Shown one piece after another: positions 45,636-54,942 of a stretch of 64,000 bases of DNA. The stretch covers positions 1 through 64,000 of the forward strand of contig JAUIBK010000020.1 in the NCBI GenBank assembly GCA_030428205.1. The letters are read 5' to 3'. Below the pieces are notes generated by a model. That model was not told the origin of the DNA, did not search any database, and was given only the letters and a program-made list of their open reading frames with translations. Source of the DNA: a bacterium. Lineage in GTDB: Bacteria > Bdellovibrionota_C > UBA2361 > RFPC01. Numbering within the stretch: the stretch's first letter is position 1; the number at the start of each line of letters is the position of its first letter. The position numbers and the translations under genes were made by a program.

Positions 45636-46526
45636 ATGAGTTCACATGCAGCCGTTACATCAGGTCCTCCAGAAGCACACCACTGGGATCCGCAAACAGC
45701 GTACTCTGGTGCTAAGCTTGGAATGTGGCTCTTTCTTGCCACAGAGATTCTCCTCTTTGGAGTTCTCTTTACCTGCTTTGCACTCTATCGCTGGGCATTC
45801 CCCGCTGAGTTTCATGAAGCAAGCGGACACCTTAAGATTTCTGCCGGTGCTATTAACACGGCCGTCCTTATCTTTAGTAGTTACCTGGTCGCCTTAGGCG
45901 TGGGGGCGGCTCAGCGAGGAGATAACGAGAAAGTAAAGAAAATGACATTGATCTCCGTTGTGTGCGGACTTCTCTTTCTCGTTATTAAGTCTTATGAGTA
46001 CTTTGGGAAATTTTCAGAAGGGCTTTTTCCTGCAACGCACGGTGCTGACTGGGTGCTTTATTTCCCGGCCTTGGTACTCGGAGTTTTTCTCCTTATCGCA
46101 GCTGCTTTAACAGCTTTTGCTTTTGCTGCGTTTCACTACCATGAGTACTCAAAGTTCTATAAGTACCTTGGTGGTGCTATTGTGGTGATGGTGCTCTTTC
46201 CTTTTCTTGTATCACCGCTAGCTGATCTGCTCTCTTCAATCATCGGATCAGTAGCAACACTCCCAGAGCACACACACTATGCTTGGCGAGGAGATGGGCT
46301 AACCCAGTCCTACAAGATGTACTTTGGCCTCTACTATGCAATGACGGGGCTTCACGCGCTTCACGTCATTCTTGGGATGGGGATTCTCTTTTGGGTATAT
46401 CTTCTCGCTCGCCGTAACCGTTTCTCCTCTGAATATTTTACTCCTATGGAGATAGGAGGGCTTTACTGGCACTTAGTGGATCTTATCTGGATCTACCTCT
46501 TTCCACTTCTCTACTTGATTGACTGA
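45636..46526 (+). CDS. ctaE: cytochrome c oxidase subunit III
   Basis: 296 aa with about seven TM helices. Recognisable blocks: LGMWLFLATEILLFGVLF, INTAVLIFSSYLVALGVGAAQRG, ATHGADWVLYFPALVLG and the final YWHLVDLIWIYLFPLLYL. It belongs to the haem-copper oxidase subunit III family and stabilises the catalytic core. A ~75-residue hydrophobic insert near the middle makes it longer than typical (about 200-230 aa). It begins 47 nt after ctaD and is followed by ctaF at 18 nt. Confidence 0.93.
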   Translation: MSSHAAVTSGPPEAHHWDPQTAYSGAKLGMWLFLATEILLFGVLFTCFALYRWAFPAEFHEASGHLKISAGAINTAVLIFSSYLVALGVGAAQRGDNEKVKKMTLISVVCGLLFLVIKSYEYFGKFSEGLFPATHGADWVLYFPALVLGVFLLIAAALTAFAFAAFHYHEYSKFYKYLGGAIVVMVLFPFLVSPLADLLSSIIGSVATLPEHTHYAWRGDGLTQSYKMYFGLYYAMTGLHALHVILGMGILFWVYLLARRNRFSSEYFTPMEIGGLYWHLVDLIWIYLFPLLYLID

Positions 46527-46544
46527 TAGAACGGAGGCAACCAC

Positions 46545-46904
46545 ATGGCTCACGATACGCATGATGATGGAATTTACCTTAAGATCCTTGTTGCCCTTGG
46601 AGTCTTAACTGTTATTACTGTTCTCGCTTCTTCAAAGGCAGGCTTTGCAGATTTTGGCACGTGGAGCCTAGCTGTGGCGATGATTATTGCTTCTGTCAAA
46701 GCAGGCTTAGTTGCTGTTCATTTTATGCACTTAAAGACTGAGCGTCTTGATACATGGATTTACGTTATCTTTCCTGTCGTTCTTCTTGTGTTGATGATGG
46801 CTGGAGTTTTTATCGATAATCCATTTCGAACGGGTACGGGGCAGCCGGATCCTGGGGTTGAGGTTGCTGCGGTAGAAAAGCACGACAATCATGGTCATCA
46901 CTAA
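46545..46904 (+). CDS. ctaF: cytochrome c oxidase subunit IV (caa3 type)
   Basis: 119 aa, three TM helices (about 11-30, 40-60, 75-92). KAGLVAVHFMHLKTE is the conserved motif of the prokaryotic subunit IV family. His-rich ends (MAHDTHDD; EKHDNHGHH) could bind metal but such tails are common. Last gene of the sco-ctaCDEF unit; hexamer palindrome R3 with a T-tract follows after 63 nt and probably ends the transcript. No ctaA or ctaB is in the window. Confidence 0.88.
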   Translation: MAHDTHDDGIYLKILVALGVLTVITVLASSKAGFADFGTWSLAVAMIIASVKAGLVAVHFMHLKTERLDTWIYVIFPVVLLVLMMAGVFIDNPFRTGTGQPDPGVEVAAVEKHDNHGHH

Positions 46905-46967
46905 AGAACATAGCTTGTTGCTGTGAGGTGATCCGTGCCTAAATATTAGTTTGCAGATTTTATATTT

Positions 46968-47025
46968 ATAACGCGAAGTACGCGATGTACGCGAAGGATT
47001 TTGATCTTCGCGTACTTCGCGTTAT
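46968..47025. terminator. hexamer-phased palindrome R3, probable terminator of the oxidase unit
   Basis: Left arm ATAACGCGAAGTACGCGATG then TACGCGAAG (46968-46996), right arm CTTCGCGTACTTCGCGTTAT (47006-47025) followed by TTTTTTTA. The left arm has one more 9-10-nt unit than the right, so a unit was gained or lost on one side. Confidence 0.75.
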
Positions 47026-47051
47026 TTTTTTATTGCCCAACCAAGAACCGT

Positions 47052-47552
47052 ATGAGCACCATCTGCATCCTCTCTGACACCCACGACAATACGGATATAA
47101 CCAAAAACGCCGTTGAGCAGATCAAAGCTCTTTCCCCGCTGTGTGTCTTTCACTGTGGTGATATCACAACGCCTGATACCTTGAGCCTCTTTGAAGGACT
47201 ACCGCTCAAAGCAGTTTTTGGAAATTGCGACTGGGATACAAGCGCGCTCCTTGAGGCGTGCTCAACCTACGGACTCGATCCCATCGAGCATACTCAAGAA
47301 GGTACAATAGAAGGAAAGCGTATCTTTTGTGCGCACGGCGATAGGCCAAATGTGCTTCTCCACGCGATTGCCTCAGAGAGTTTTGATTACGTCTTTCATG
47401 GACATACTCATGTTTACTCTGATTCTTTTGAGGAGAAGACTCGAGTTATTAACCCGGGAGCCCTTTTTCGGGCAGAGAGGTACACTTTTGTTGCCATTGA
47501 CCTGGAGAGCGACTCTCTTGAGCTCATTGAGATTACAAGCAAGAGCCGCTAA
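47052..47552 (+). CDS. YfcE/MJ0936-type metallophosphoesterase
   Basis: 166 aa from the ATG at 47052. All calcineurin-like metal motifs are present: LSDTHDN, FHCGDITT, GNCDWD, CAHGDRP and FHGHTHVYS, ending INPGALFRAERYTFVAIDL. Such proteins hydrolyse phosphodiesters with Mn or similar metal; the physiological substrate is unknown. The upstream ATG at 47001 lies inside palindrome R3 and is rejected as start. Typical length for the family. Confidence 0.9.
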   Translation: MSTICILSDTHDNTDITKNAVEQIKALSPLCVFHCGDITTPDTLSLFEGLPLKAVFGNCDWDTSALLEACSTYGLDPIEHTQEGTIEGKRIFCAHGDRPNVLLHAIASESFDYVFHGHTHVYSDSFEEKTRVINPGALFRAERYTFVAIDLESDSLELIEITSKSR

Positions 47553-47631
47553 CTCTTCAAAAACTTTCAAAAAGCTCAGGCTATACAAGCTTTTTGCCCC
47601 ATAAGAACAAATAGTATCGTATACTCTCCTC

Positions 47632-48255
47632 ATGATTATGTCAGATAGAGAGATCTTTCTTGCAGAAACGTCGCCTGAGGAACACGGCCCCTCAAGTCGT
47701 ACCTATGGGGAAGGAGCACAACAACCTTCAAAAACCCCTCGCCGTAATCTCAATAGCGATCGCGGTGAACTCGTTTCGTTCTTTCGTTCTCCGATAGCAC
47801 TTGCTCCGGGGATGGCATTTACGATTGTTACGTACCTTATCGCAATTTTTTATATGTTGGAGTATCCAATTACCGTACAAAAGATAACGCTCCTGGGGTT
47901 GACCATGAGTATTCCTCTTACTGGTATAGTGCCAATTGTGTTGAGTTTCGTCATGCTCCACTACCTCTTTGATAGTCACTACATTGTTGGCAAGGACTAT
48001 GTTCGTAGCGTCGATGGGGTTCTTTCCTTCAAAGAGAACGATGTTGTTGTTGAAATGCAAGACATTCGTGCGATTGAAGTTGATTATGGTCTTTACGGTC
48101 GGTTTGCTAACACTGGCTCAATCAAAATTGGAACTGCAGCTCATGAGGCTCAAGAGATAGTCATGCGCTATATCTATAACCCTGAATTTTATCGAGATAT
48201 TATCGTTGCGAGACGAGCTCTGTTAGAGCCTGGGACGATGCGCAGTATTGATTAA
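47632..48255 (+). CDS. membrane protein with a bacterial PH-like domain
   Basis: 207 aa (ATG 47632; ATG 47638 also possible). Polar N-terminal 45 residues, two TM helices (about 60-78, 88-112), then a ~90-residue domain (HYIVGKDYVRSVDGVLSFKENDVVVEMQDIRAIEVDYG ...) with the bPH_2-type wording of bacterial pleckstrin-homology-like membrane proteins. Function of these is generally unknown. It stands alone between a phosphodiesterase gene and the GCS2-like gene. Confidence 0.6.
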   Translation: MIMSDREIFLAETSPEEHGPSSRTYGEGAQQPSKTPRRNLNSDRGELVSFFRSPIALAPGMAFTIVTYLIAIFYMLEYPITVQKITLLGLTMSIPLTGIVPIVLSFVMLHYLFDSHYIVGKDYVRSVDGVLSFKENDVVVEMQDIRAIEVDYGLYGRFANTGSIKIGTAAHEAQEIVMRYIYNPEFYRDIIVARRALLEPGTMRSID

Positions 48256-48486
48256 TTCTCCCCTCCCCTGGAGGTTGACTAGCCCTCGAAATCCTGATAC
48301 TTTAGTTGAATAAAGTGTGTAGCCTCTTACCGGTATTCTTCTCATGAATAGTATCCTTCTTTCCCTTTTTCACACTGCTCATCGCGATGAGCATCTTCAT
48401 GCAGCGTAGTTAACGCATTTGTTCTCTTTAAAACTCTCTTTGTATTTTTATCGCTTCTTTGAAGCGTTTCTTTCGTTGTTTGTGTT

Positions 48487-50553
48487 ATGGAATTTCAACC
48501 TGAAGCTAACTTTAATAAAGGGCCAGAAGTCGAGATTACTCGTATGCGCCCCCTACCTGCGAGAGAGCTTGCTCTGGCACTTGGACGTGCTGCAGAGCAA
48601 GCTGGAGCTCGCCTAGATGGAATAAGCTCTCTTTACTCCTCAGATGGTATGCTCCGCCGTATTCCAGAGCTTGAAGAGCTTCAGTCCCTCTTTGCTGTAG
48701 GAAAACTCATTCGAGATCTTGACGAGGAAATGGGCTCTTGGCCTAACTCACCTCAGACGGCGAATGAAACTACGGAGCTGTTTCAAGGGCTTCGGTATTT
48801 ATTGAGTGGAGACCCTTCGATAAATTTTGGGCAACTCTGCCAGGGAGGTCGTGTTGTTGCTGATTTCGCCGAGGAGCTACCAACATTCTACGAGCAGCTT
48901 CCTCAAGATCCCTTTAGAGAGAAAGCACTGTCGTACATCCAGGCTGCGAACAAGGCAGCTACTGAGCTCTCAGAGGTCACTCAAGAGTCTTTTGGTGCTC
49001 TTGCGAGATTCCTTCTGGTCCGTATGAGGGCTTGCCGTGTTCCGGATTATCTCTCTCCATATTCAGATCGAGATGTTGATGCTATTGCGGTTTCTACTGA
49101 GCTCATAAAGAGCTGGCTTTCCGAGGAACAAAGAGTGGAGGAGGCGGGAGGTCTCTCTCAAGGAGAGTTCAAGGCTTTGCTTCAGTCCGGGATCGAACAG
49201 TATCGAAGAGATGTTTATCCCAATCTTTCATATCGTGGCCAAGTTGGTCGAGAGAGCGAAGGAGTTCTTCTCTCTGCTACAGATTCGTTCATTATCGCAC
49301 GCATTGCGCGAGATGCCATTACGGCATCTGGAGAAGAAGGAGTTGTGCCGGAATTGGGAGCGGGTCAGTACGAACTCAACTTTCCTGTGCAAACTCTCGG
49401 AGGTAGGGTTTTCTCTGATTGGTTAGATTTTGAAGAGAGAAAGCTTGCTGCTGTAGAAAAAGCCGCCCAGGAGTTCTGTCGAGGAGTCATACCTGTTCCT
49501 ATAGCAATTGCTCCTACCTTAACTCGAGAAGATCTCCAACGGGTTGCGCTTGGAGATGGTGAGAGATGGGACCGTTTGGATGCCGCGTGGCAGCGTGCTT
49601 TGTTTGAAGAGATTAAGCGTAGCGGGAAGCTTCCGATGATTGATGGATATGTGCCTGAAAGCATCGCAGTGTCCTCTTCAATGTCCTCTTCGCAGCTTCA
49701 CGTTGAGCTACCGTTTGATGAGAGGGAAGCTGCTAAAGTATTTAATGCTTGTGTTCTTGCGACCATTCCAGTGTTAGCTGCCTCTGGAGCGTCCCCCTTC
49801 TTTCTTGAAGGACGAGAGGGGACTTCAGAGGTTCGTCCCCAAATATGGGAGAAGCTTGACGATCTCGGTCGAAAACGAGTGTTTTTTGGGGATGGATGGA
49901 TAGAGTCTCCGTTTGAAATTCTTGAAAAATACGCAGAAGTAGAAAGACTCGATCTTAAGCAAGATGAGAATGAGGATCCGCTCACGCTTCTACGAAGGCA
50001 AGTTGATAGTGTTTGGCCACACTTTCGACTTATTCCGGAAGCCGATCACTGGAGATGTGAAAATCGGGTCTTTTCGTCGGAGGCGCCTCTCGATGCGATT
50101 GCTACTTCTGCATTTTACTTTGGCCTTGTGCGAGGTCTTTCTCAAGAAATGGAAGCTAAAGACTTAGCCGCATCGGTTCCTTTTGAGAGTGTGAAAGAAG
50201 CTTTCTACGGTGTCTGTGAGAATGGACTCGACCAAGATGTTCCATGGATTGGGGTTGGGACTATCAATGCTCAAGAACTGATTCTCGACAAGCTTTTGCC
50301 GCTTGCTCGCAAAGGCTTACTTGATTCAGGAGTCCTCCTCGATGAGGTGGAAACCTTTCTTGGTGTTGTTGAAGAACGGGTCAAATCTGGTCGTACGAAC
50401 GCTCAGTGGCAAAAGTGTGCATTTGCATTAGCTGAGGCAAAAACTGTGGAAGAGAAAATGAGTGAAGTTGCTCAGCGATATGCCATAGGAGTACTCAGCG
50501 GATTGCCAACTGCCCAGTGGTCTGAGTGGAGAGAGGAAAGAAGCCTCAGATAG
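48487..50553 (+). CDS. glutamate-cysteine-ligase-like (GCS2) carboxylate-amine ligase
   Basis: 688 aa, much longer than usual GCS2 proteins (~370-400). The N terminus has KGPEVEI (11-17), like the GxExE start of GCS2. The C-terminal half carries the other marks: SQLHVEL (402-408) for GxHVHV, AASGASPFFLEGREGTSEVRP for the SxSPFxxGxxTGxxSxR block, and DHWRCENRVFSSEAPLDAI for the ExR block. A ~250-residue helical insertion separates them. GCS2 enzymes join an amine to a carboxylate using ATP, e.g. gamma-glutamylcysteine. Missing second His in LHVEL suggests a different substrate. With the next two genes it may form a peptide or amide tag module (inference). Confidence 0.6.
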   Translation: MEFQPEANFNKGPEVEITRMRPLPARELALALGRAAEQAGARLDGISSLYSSDGMLRRIPELEELQSLFAVGKLIRDLDEEMGSWPNSPQTANETTELFQGLRYLLSGDPSINFGQLCQGGRVVADFAEELPTFYEQLPQDPFREKALSYIQAANKAATELSEVTQESFGALARFLLVRMRACRVPDYLSPYSDRDVDAIAVSTELIKSWLSEEQRVEEAGGLSQGEFKALLQSGIEQYRRDVYPNLSYRGQVGRESEGVLLSATDSFIIARIARDAITASGEEGVVPELGAGQYELNFPVQTLGGRVFSDWLDFEERKLAAVEKAAQEFCRGVIPVPIAIAPTLTREDLQRVALGDGERWDRLDAAWQRALFEEIKRSGKLPMIDGYVPESIAVSSSMSSSQLHVELPFDEREAAKVFNACVLATIPVLAASGASPFFLEGREGTSEVRPQIWEKLDDLGRKRVFFGDGWIESPFEILEKYAEVERLDLKQDENEDPLTLLRRQVDSVWPHFRLIPEADHWRCENRVFSSEAPLDAIATSAFYFGLVRGLSQEMEAKDLAASVPFESVKEAFYGVCENGLDQDVPWIGVGTINAQELILDKLLPLARKGLLDSGVLLDEVETFLGVVEERVKSGRTNAQWQKCAFALAEAKTVEEKMSEVAQRYAIGVLSGLPTAQWSEWREERSLR

Positions 50554-50603
50554 AGCTCTTTCGACGATTCTTTAACGGTATTGAGTATTTATACTGACCT
50601 ACT

Positions 50604-50701
50604 CCGCCCCTCCTACGCTAAAGCTACGAAGCGTCTTCGACAAGGCTATGTTTCCCTATAGTGGAAAGCTTGCCCTCCGTAGCTTCAGCGAAGAAGGGGG
50701 G
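50604..50701. repeat. palindromic repeat between GCS2-like and CYTH genes
   Basis: CCGCCCCTCCTACGCTAAAG then CTACG (50604-50628) pairs imperfectly with CGTAGCTTCAGCGAAGAAGG then GGGG (50678-50701). The interior holds further short inverted parts. Similar sequences are common intergenic palindromes in many bacteria, in my memory. The rest of the 309-bp gap shows no gene. Confidence 0.6.
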
Positions 50702-50862
50702 ATACAGCGCAAGTGCACTTTCATATGCCCGGCATCTTGTGATCATAGTCCATCCTGGAGAGCATTATGAGGTGCGCCTGGTTTAACTGATTCTTAACTT
50801 GAAGAAATTGCATCTTACCGCAGAAGATAAACGGAGAAGAACTTCTGCAGGTAGGCTTATTC

Positions 50863-51759
50863 ATGGGTGTAGAATCAAAAATTGAGAGGATCCGGCTTCC
50901 AAAAGGCGAAGCACCTCCATTTTCCCTTGAAGCCCTAAATGCTCTCGAGCATCCCGGAGCAAGCTTGGCGCAATCCGATTCTCTGGAGCAACACGCTGAT
51001 TTTGAACACGAGCTAGAACGTGAGCGTCACTATTTTCTCCCACGAACTGTACTTGAAAACCTTGTTCCTCTCGAGCAACTTCGCTCAACCTTCATTTCTC
51101 AAAGTTACTTTCCAAAGACGTTTGCCAAAGGCGCTTGGGCGATGGTTGCCATGACTCATAGCGATGTAGCACTTGATGGAACAGCAGAGATTACCCAAGC
51201 AAGACTGAGGAGCTCAATCAGTAGTGAAGGTGTGACCTCCTATGAATTCACTCTCAAATATAAGGAGACTGACGCAGGGCCAAGTGAGAGACAAGAGCTC
51301 ACCATTTCTCTTACCCAAGAGATGTATAACGAGCTTCTTCCCTTTGCTACTAACGGAACGGTAGAAAAAAAGCGGTATTTTCTCGAAGTTCCTGTGGGAG
51401 TCCTCTCAGGGTTTTCACTCGGAACGAACTCTGCCGGTTTGCGAGGAAGCGTAACCCTTGAAATCGATCTTCCTCTTTCTTGTGAAACAGATGGCAACAC
51501 TTATAGTCTTCGTCCATTCGATGTTGCGCTGATTGATGTTGAATGTCCTTCTGAGGCTCTCATGGACGCTCTTCGAGATGGTGAGCATGATGTTGCTCTC
51601 CTTCATTCTTGTATCGATATTTCAAGTGATTGCGCTTCAACACACCACTTGCGTAAACCTCTGAGTTGGAAAGAGATAGCAAAGTCTGGTTTTAAAAAGA
51701 AAGCGCAAAAGAGTGTTCAAGCTCTCGCAGATCTCCACCGCAGACGAGTGGCGGCCTAA
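50863..51759 (+). CDS. CYTH-like domain protein
   Basis: 298 aa. ERERHYFLP (52-60) fits the ExExK-like first strand of the CYTH triphosphate tunnel; QSYFP is the QGYL equivalent; then ARLRSSI (RxR), YEFTLKYKET, RQELTISL, KKRYFLEVP, VTLEIDLPLS (EIDxF) and DVALIDVECPSEA follow in the right order. CYTH enzymes hydrolyse or use triphosphates, or bind anionic substrates, with a metal. One His replaces the third charge in the first motif. The ATG lies 309 bp downstream of the GCS2-like gene; AstE-type gene is convergent 40 nt away. Function inferred from fold only. Confidence 0.6.
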   Translation: MGVESKIERIRLPKGEAPPFSLEALNALEHPGASLAQSDSLEQHADFEHELERERHYFLPRTVLENLVPLEQLRSTFISQSYFPKTFAKGAWAMVAMTHSDVALDGTAEITQARLRSSISSEGVTSYEFTLKYKETDAGPSERQELTISLTQEMYNELLPFATNGTVEKKRYFLEVPVGVLSGFSLGTNSAGLRGSVTLEIDLPLSCETDGNTYSLRPFDVALIDVECPSEALMDALRDGEHDVALLHSCIDISSDCASTHHLRKPLSWKEIAKSGFKKKAQKSVQALADLHRRRVAA

Positions 51760-51799
51760 GGTTTTTTGGGGAGCAGGATACTCGTCTTGCTCTGAAATC

Positions 51800-52789
51800 T
51801 TATGACAAAGCTCGAACATACGGGCGCTCAGAGAGAAACATGACTTCCTCTTTAATCGAGAGCACCCTCATTTCTTTCGGTGCAAAGTGAGCACAACCGT
51901 CCAGAGGCGAAACGATCTCTCCCTGATCACCTTGCGCAAGTACTTCGTCCTTTGATATCTCGCAAAAATTTGGAAAGTCACGTGCTAGTTTATAGGACTC
52001 ATCAGGAAACCAGAGGGTATCTACCATGCGGTAGACATCAAACTCTGAAGGTTCTTTTGATTGCTCAAGAGCAACCATCTCCATATTCACAAGTGTCTGG
52101 AGAGCAGATTCAATGGCTATCCGTAAAGAGCTTTCTTCTTCATGCCCACCGGACTCAACCTCAAAGACAGGAATGTCCCGGTCATGACCGCCGAAGAAAG
52201 TGCAAGCTGGTAGACCAAGCTGTACTTTCTCTACCTCTGTTAACACCTTTCGAAATGGCATATGGCCCATAAGGGTGTGAGCTGTTTCACTCATAGCAAG
52301 GCCGAGCGGATCGGCGTTTTGAGAGGTGGTGTGAAAATCAATAACCGCATCGGCTTGCTCGTGAACGGGCCGGAGCTCTTGCATTCGCCCAAATTCGTAC
52401 TCTTTTGGGTTTGAAAAAGAATACACATCTTCTGGCATCCGGTTCATGTTGTAATCAACAACACGGCAGAGGTCACGCTCATCATCGGAAGAAGCTTCAA
52501 AGTAGCGCTTTGCGGCTTCAAGATTGTTTGCGATAAAGAGCACCCGTCCTTTGAGAAGAGAGTGCTCCAGCCAATCGTCTTTGAGGAAATACCACAGAGG
52601 AGCTAGGCCGCTCGGTTCGTTTCCATGTACGAGGCAAGAGATTGCAAGGGTTGGGCCGGGCGTAGAGGCTTTATACTCATAAGCCCCACATACTCCCTTG
52701 ACCTTTGAATGCGCAAGGAGCTCAAACGTTTTTTTGAGATCTTCTTTTGTTGGGAGAGAGAGATTCTGTGGTGTAAGAGCGAGACGCAT
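51800..52789 (-). CDS. succinylglutamate desuccinylase/aspartoacylase-family metallopeptidase
   Basis: 329 aa, M14-like AstE/AspA family. The zinc ligands are seen as HGNEPSG (His55, Glu58) and VIDFHTTS (His153), with the catalytic Glu in PVFEVESGGH. The C-terminal beta domain (VLAQGDQGEIVSPLDGCAHFAPKE) is typical. Such enzymes cleave an acyl group from an amino acid or peptide amide. Lying convergent to CYTH and GCS2-like genes it could remove what the ligase adds. Substrate unknown. ATG at 52789 has a poor RBS. Confidence 0.8.
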   Translation of the reverse strand: MRLALTPQNLSLPTKEDLKKTFELLAHSKVKGVCGAYEYKASTPGPTLAISCLVHGNEPSGLAPLWYFLKDDWLEHSLLKGRVLFIANNLEAAKRYFEASSDDERDLCRVVDYNMNRMPEDVYSFSNPKEYEFGRMQELRPVHEQADAVIDFHTTSQNADPLGLAMSETAHTLMGHMPFRKVLTEVEKVQLGLPACTFFGGHDRDIPVFEVESGGHEEESSLRIAIESALQTLVNMEMVALEQSKEPSEFDVYRMVDTLWFPDESYKLARDFPNFCEISKDEVLAQGDQGEIVSPLDGCAHFAPKEMRVLSIKEEVMFLSERPYVRALS

Positions 52790-52870
52790 ACTGAAAGCCT
52801 ACATTACGAGTGGAACCTCTTATGATTGCTTGTGTGTGATGAGATTGCAAGAATACAAAATGGAGAGGCG

Positions 52871-52994
52871 GAGGCTGATACCAAGAATAAGACCAAGGCC
52901 AAGATATAGACTAAGACTAAGGATAAGAAAAAGAGCCTCTTAGTTTTTGTGCACCTCTCGGCCTTCGCCTTGGTCTTATTCTTGGCCTCAGCCT
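52871..52994. repeat. hexamer-phased palindrome R7
   Basis: GAGGCTGATACCAAGAATAA then GACCAAGGCCAAG (52871-52903) pairs with CTTCGCCTTGGTCTTATTCT then TGGCCTCAGCC (52963-52993) with a few mismatches. The long loop (52904-52962) has a run of CTAAGACTAAGGATAAG-type units. It fills most of the 294-bp gap before the YerC gene. Its unit sequence differs from the CGCGAAG family, but the hexamer rhythm is the same. Confidence 0.6.
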
Positions 52995-53083
52995 ACGAAA
53001 GCAACTGAATCAATCACCCGATATCCTGAAAGTATGAGATTTGATTTGACCCGCAAGAACAAGATCCGCTACCGTCCTCTCAT

Positions 53084-53362
53084 ATGAGTTTATGGCGAAA
53101 AAAGGAGCTTCAAGAGCTCGCGCGTGTCTTTCTCCTCCTAGAGACTGAAGAAGAGTCGAGAGCTTTTCTGCGTGACATCCTTACAGAAACTGAGCTTGTT
53201 GAGCTGAGCAAGAGGTGGAGAGCCGCTCGCATGCTTGACGAAGGCAAGCCTTATACGACCATTGTTCGTGATACAGGGCTAAGCTCTACCACCGTGGCTC
53301 GGATTTCAAAGTGGATGCAAGAAGGAGAAGGAGGGTATAGAATCCTACTCGACCGCCTTTAA
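53084..53362 (+). CDS. TrpR/YerC/YecD-family regulator
   Basis: 92 aa, all-helical. LRDILTETELVELSKRWRAARMLDEGKPYTTIVRDTG then LSSTTVARISKWMQ matches the TrpR-like helix-turn-helix core used by YerC/YecD, where the DNA-binding helix is TGLSSTTVARI. No tryptophan-biosynthesis gene is near. The GTG of the GT-C-like gene begins 11 nt after its stop, so it may be co-transcribed with it. Ligand, if any, unknown. Confidence 0.85.
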   Translation: MSLWRKKELQELARVFLLLETEEESRAFLRDILTETELVELSKRWRAARMLDEGKPYTTIVRDTGLSSTTVARISKWMQEGEGGYRILLDRL

Positions 53363-53372
53363 GGAGATTTGA

Positions 53373-54860
53373 GTGAAGGAAAAGCTTACCCACCTTGTTG
53401 AAGTTCAGCTCGTTTTCCTTCTTTCGGCCCTTTGGCTTATCTGGTTTCAGTTTGTCTCCCCTTACCTTCTCGGCTTTGATGCTTTCTATCATATGAAAGT
53501 TAGCTACCTGATGCGCTTTCATGGTGTTCTCTACGAATTCCCGTGGACGGAGCTTAGCACTTGGAAAGATTCATTTAGTGATAAAGACTTCCTCTTTCAT
53601 GTCTTTCTGATTCCATTTACCTACTTTGAAGATATGGAGGTTGGAGGGAAGTACGCCGTTGTCGTCTTTGCAGCTCTTGTGCTTGCTTCGGTGTACTCCC
53701 TTTTGAGGCGATATAAAGTTTCGTATGCAGCACTTTGGGCGCTTGTGTTGCCGCTCATGAGCATCGATTTTTTCTACCGTATGAGTTTAACGCGTCCGCA
53801 TATCCTTGGCGTGTTGTTTCTCTTATGGATTGTATTTGCTGTTGTTGAGCGAAAACTTCTTCTCCTCGCTCTTCTCTCGTTCTTTTTTCCTTGGGCGCAT
53901 ACCTCTTACATCCTACCGGTAGTGTGGATTGGAGTACTTTGTGGAGTGAGCTGGCTCTTCTCTGGACCATCTTATCTTAAAGTTCTCTTGGTGAGCCTTG
54001 CTGCGACACTCGCTGGCACAGTTATTCATCCTTATTTCCCGCACAATTGGGAGATGTTCTATGTGCAAAATATTGTAGTAATGCAAAAGGGGCTTGGTGC
54101 CTCTGAAGTTTTTCACCTCGGACAAGAGCTCGGCGTTCATTCAACCAAAGTCTTTTTGCTCCATAATATAGCTTCTCTTTTTCTCATGTGTTCGGCTGTG
54201 ATTGTGCTTGCTTCTGGGAAGGTCAAGCTCAATGAGAGGCAGAAAACTTGGTGTTGGTTTGCGCTCTTTGCCCTTGGCATGACTCTTCTTATGCGGCGTT
54301 TTGCTGAAATTTGGGCTCCTATAAACCTTATCGCGTCCTTACAAATTCTTATTCCTTTTCTACAAGAAGAGAGAAAAAACATCTCTTACTTACGTGGAGC
54401 AGGATTTACAGCACTCCTCTTTCTTATCGTTGGGGGAGGTTTTTGGCTCTCATATACGACAGTACAAAAAGAACTGGTTGGAAAGCCTCCGTTTTTTAAG
54501 GAAGCTGCGCAGTTTTTTAAAGAAAGGGCAGAGCCTGGCGAGCTTATCTTTACCTGTGATTGGGACGATGCCTCAGGGATTTTCTTCTATAATCACCAGA
54601 ATCACTATCTCGTTATGCTCGATCCAACATTTGCGATGCAGTACGACGAGAAGAAAGCGACTCGGTGGCGGGCATTAGCGCTTGGAAGAGAGGGAGCTAA
54701 TACGTTTCCTGCCTTACGCAAAGAATTTGGCACTCGCTTTGGGGTTTGTACTAAGGAGTTTGATGCCTTTTATCAGATTGCTAAGGCAGATCCCAATGTC
54801 GTGATTCATGGCGAGACGCCTTATGTCTATTGGTTTGAATACAAACCACTGCAACAGTGA
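53373..54860 (+). CDS. GT-C-like polytopic membrane protein
   Basis: 495 aa, GTG start with AAGGAG 8 nt upstream. About ten TM helices (from residue 10) with the first loop containing GFDAFYHMKVSYLMR, the STT3/OST-like DxxxYH wording where the Asp binds metal and lipid-linked sugar. A second acidic loop and a C-terminal soluble segment of ~110 residues (ELIFTCDWDDASGIFFYNHQNHYLVMLDP) follow. The most likely function is membrane glycosyl transfer to envelope glycans or proteins. It is downstream of the YerC-type regulator. No stricter family call. Confidence 0.6.
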   Translation: MKEKLTHLVEVQLVFLLSALWLIWFQFVSPYLLGFDAFYHMKVSYLMRFHGVLYEFPWTELSTWKDSFSDKDFLFHVFLIPFTYFEDMEVGGKYAVVVFAALVLASVYSLLRRYKVSYAALWALVLPLMSIDFFYRMSLTRPHILGVLFLLWIVFAVVERKLLLLALLSFFFPWAHTSYILPVVWIGVLCGVSWLFSGPSYLKVLLVSLAATLAGTVIHPYFPHNWEMFYVQNIVVMQKGLGASEVFHLGQELGVHSTKVFLLHNIASLFLMCSAVIVLASGKVKLNERQKTWCWFALFALGMTLLMRRFAEIWAPINLIASLQILIPFLQEERKNISYLRGAGFTALLFLIVGGGFWLSYTTVQKELVGKPPFFKEAAQFFKERAEPGELIFTCDWDDASGIFFYNHQNHYLVMLDPTFAMQYDEKKATRWRALALGREGANTFPALRKEFGTRFGVCTKEFDAFYQIAKADPNVVIHGETPYVYWFEYKPLQQ

Positions 54861-54942
54861 CCCCGGAACGGATTCTCCTGCTCCTCGACCTCGATCCGGT
54901 CAATCCCTCAATAGAATTTACAGATATCATTGTTGAAATTCT

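Noticed and set aside
48343-48408. 21-aa ORF before the GCS2-like gene
   Set aside because: No RBS or likeness to a known leader peptide; length can arise by chance.
52698-52943. 81-aa arginine-rich ORF before the YerC gene
   Set aside because: Its Arg/Lys-rich end is translation of palindrome R7, not a protein.
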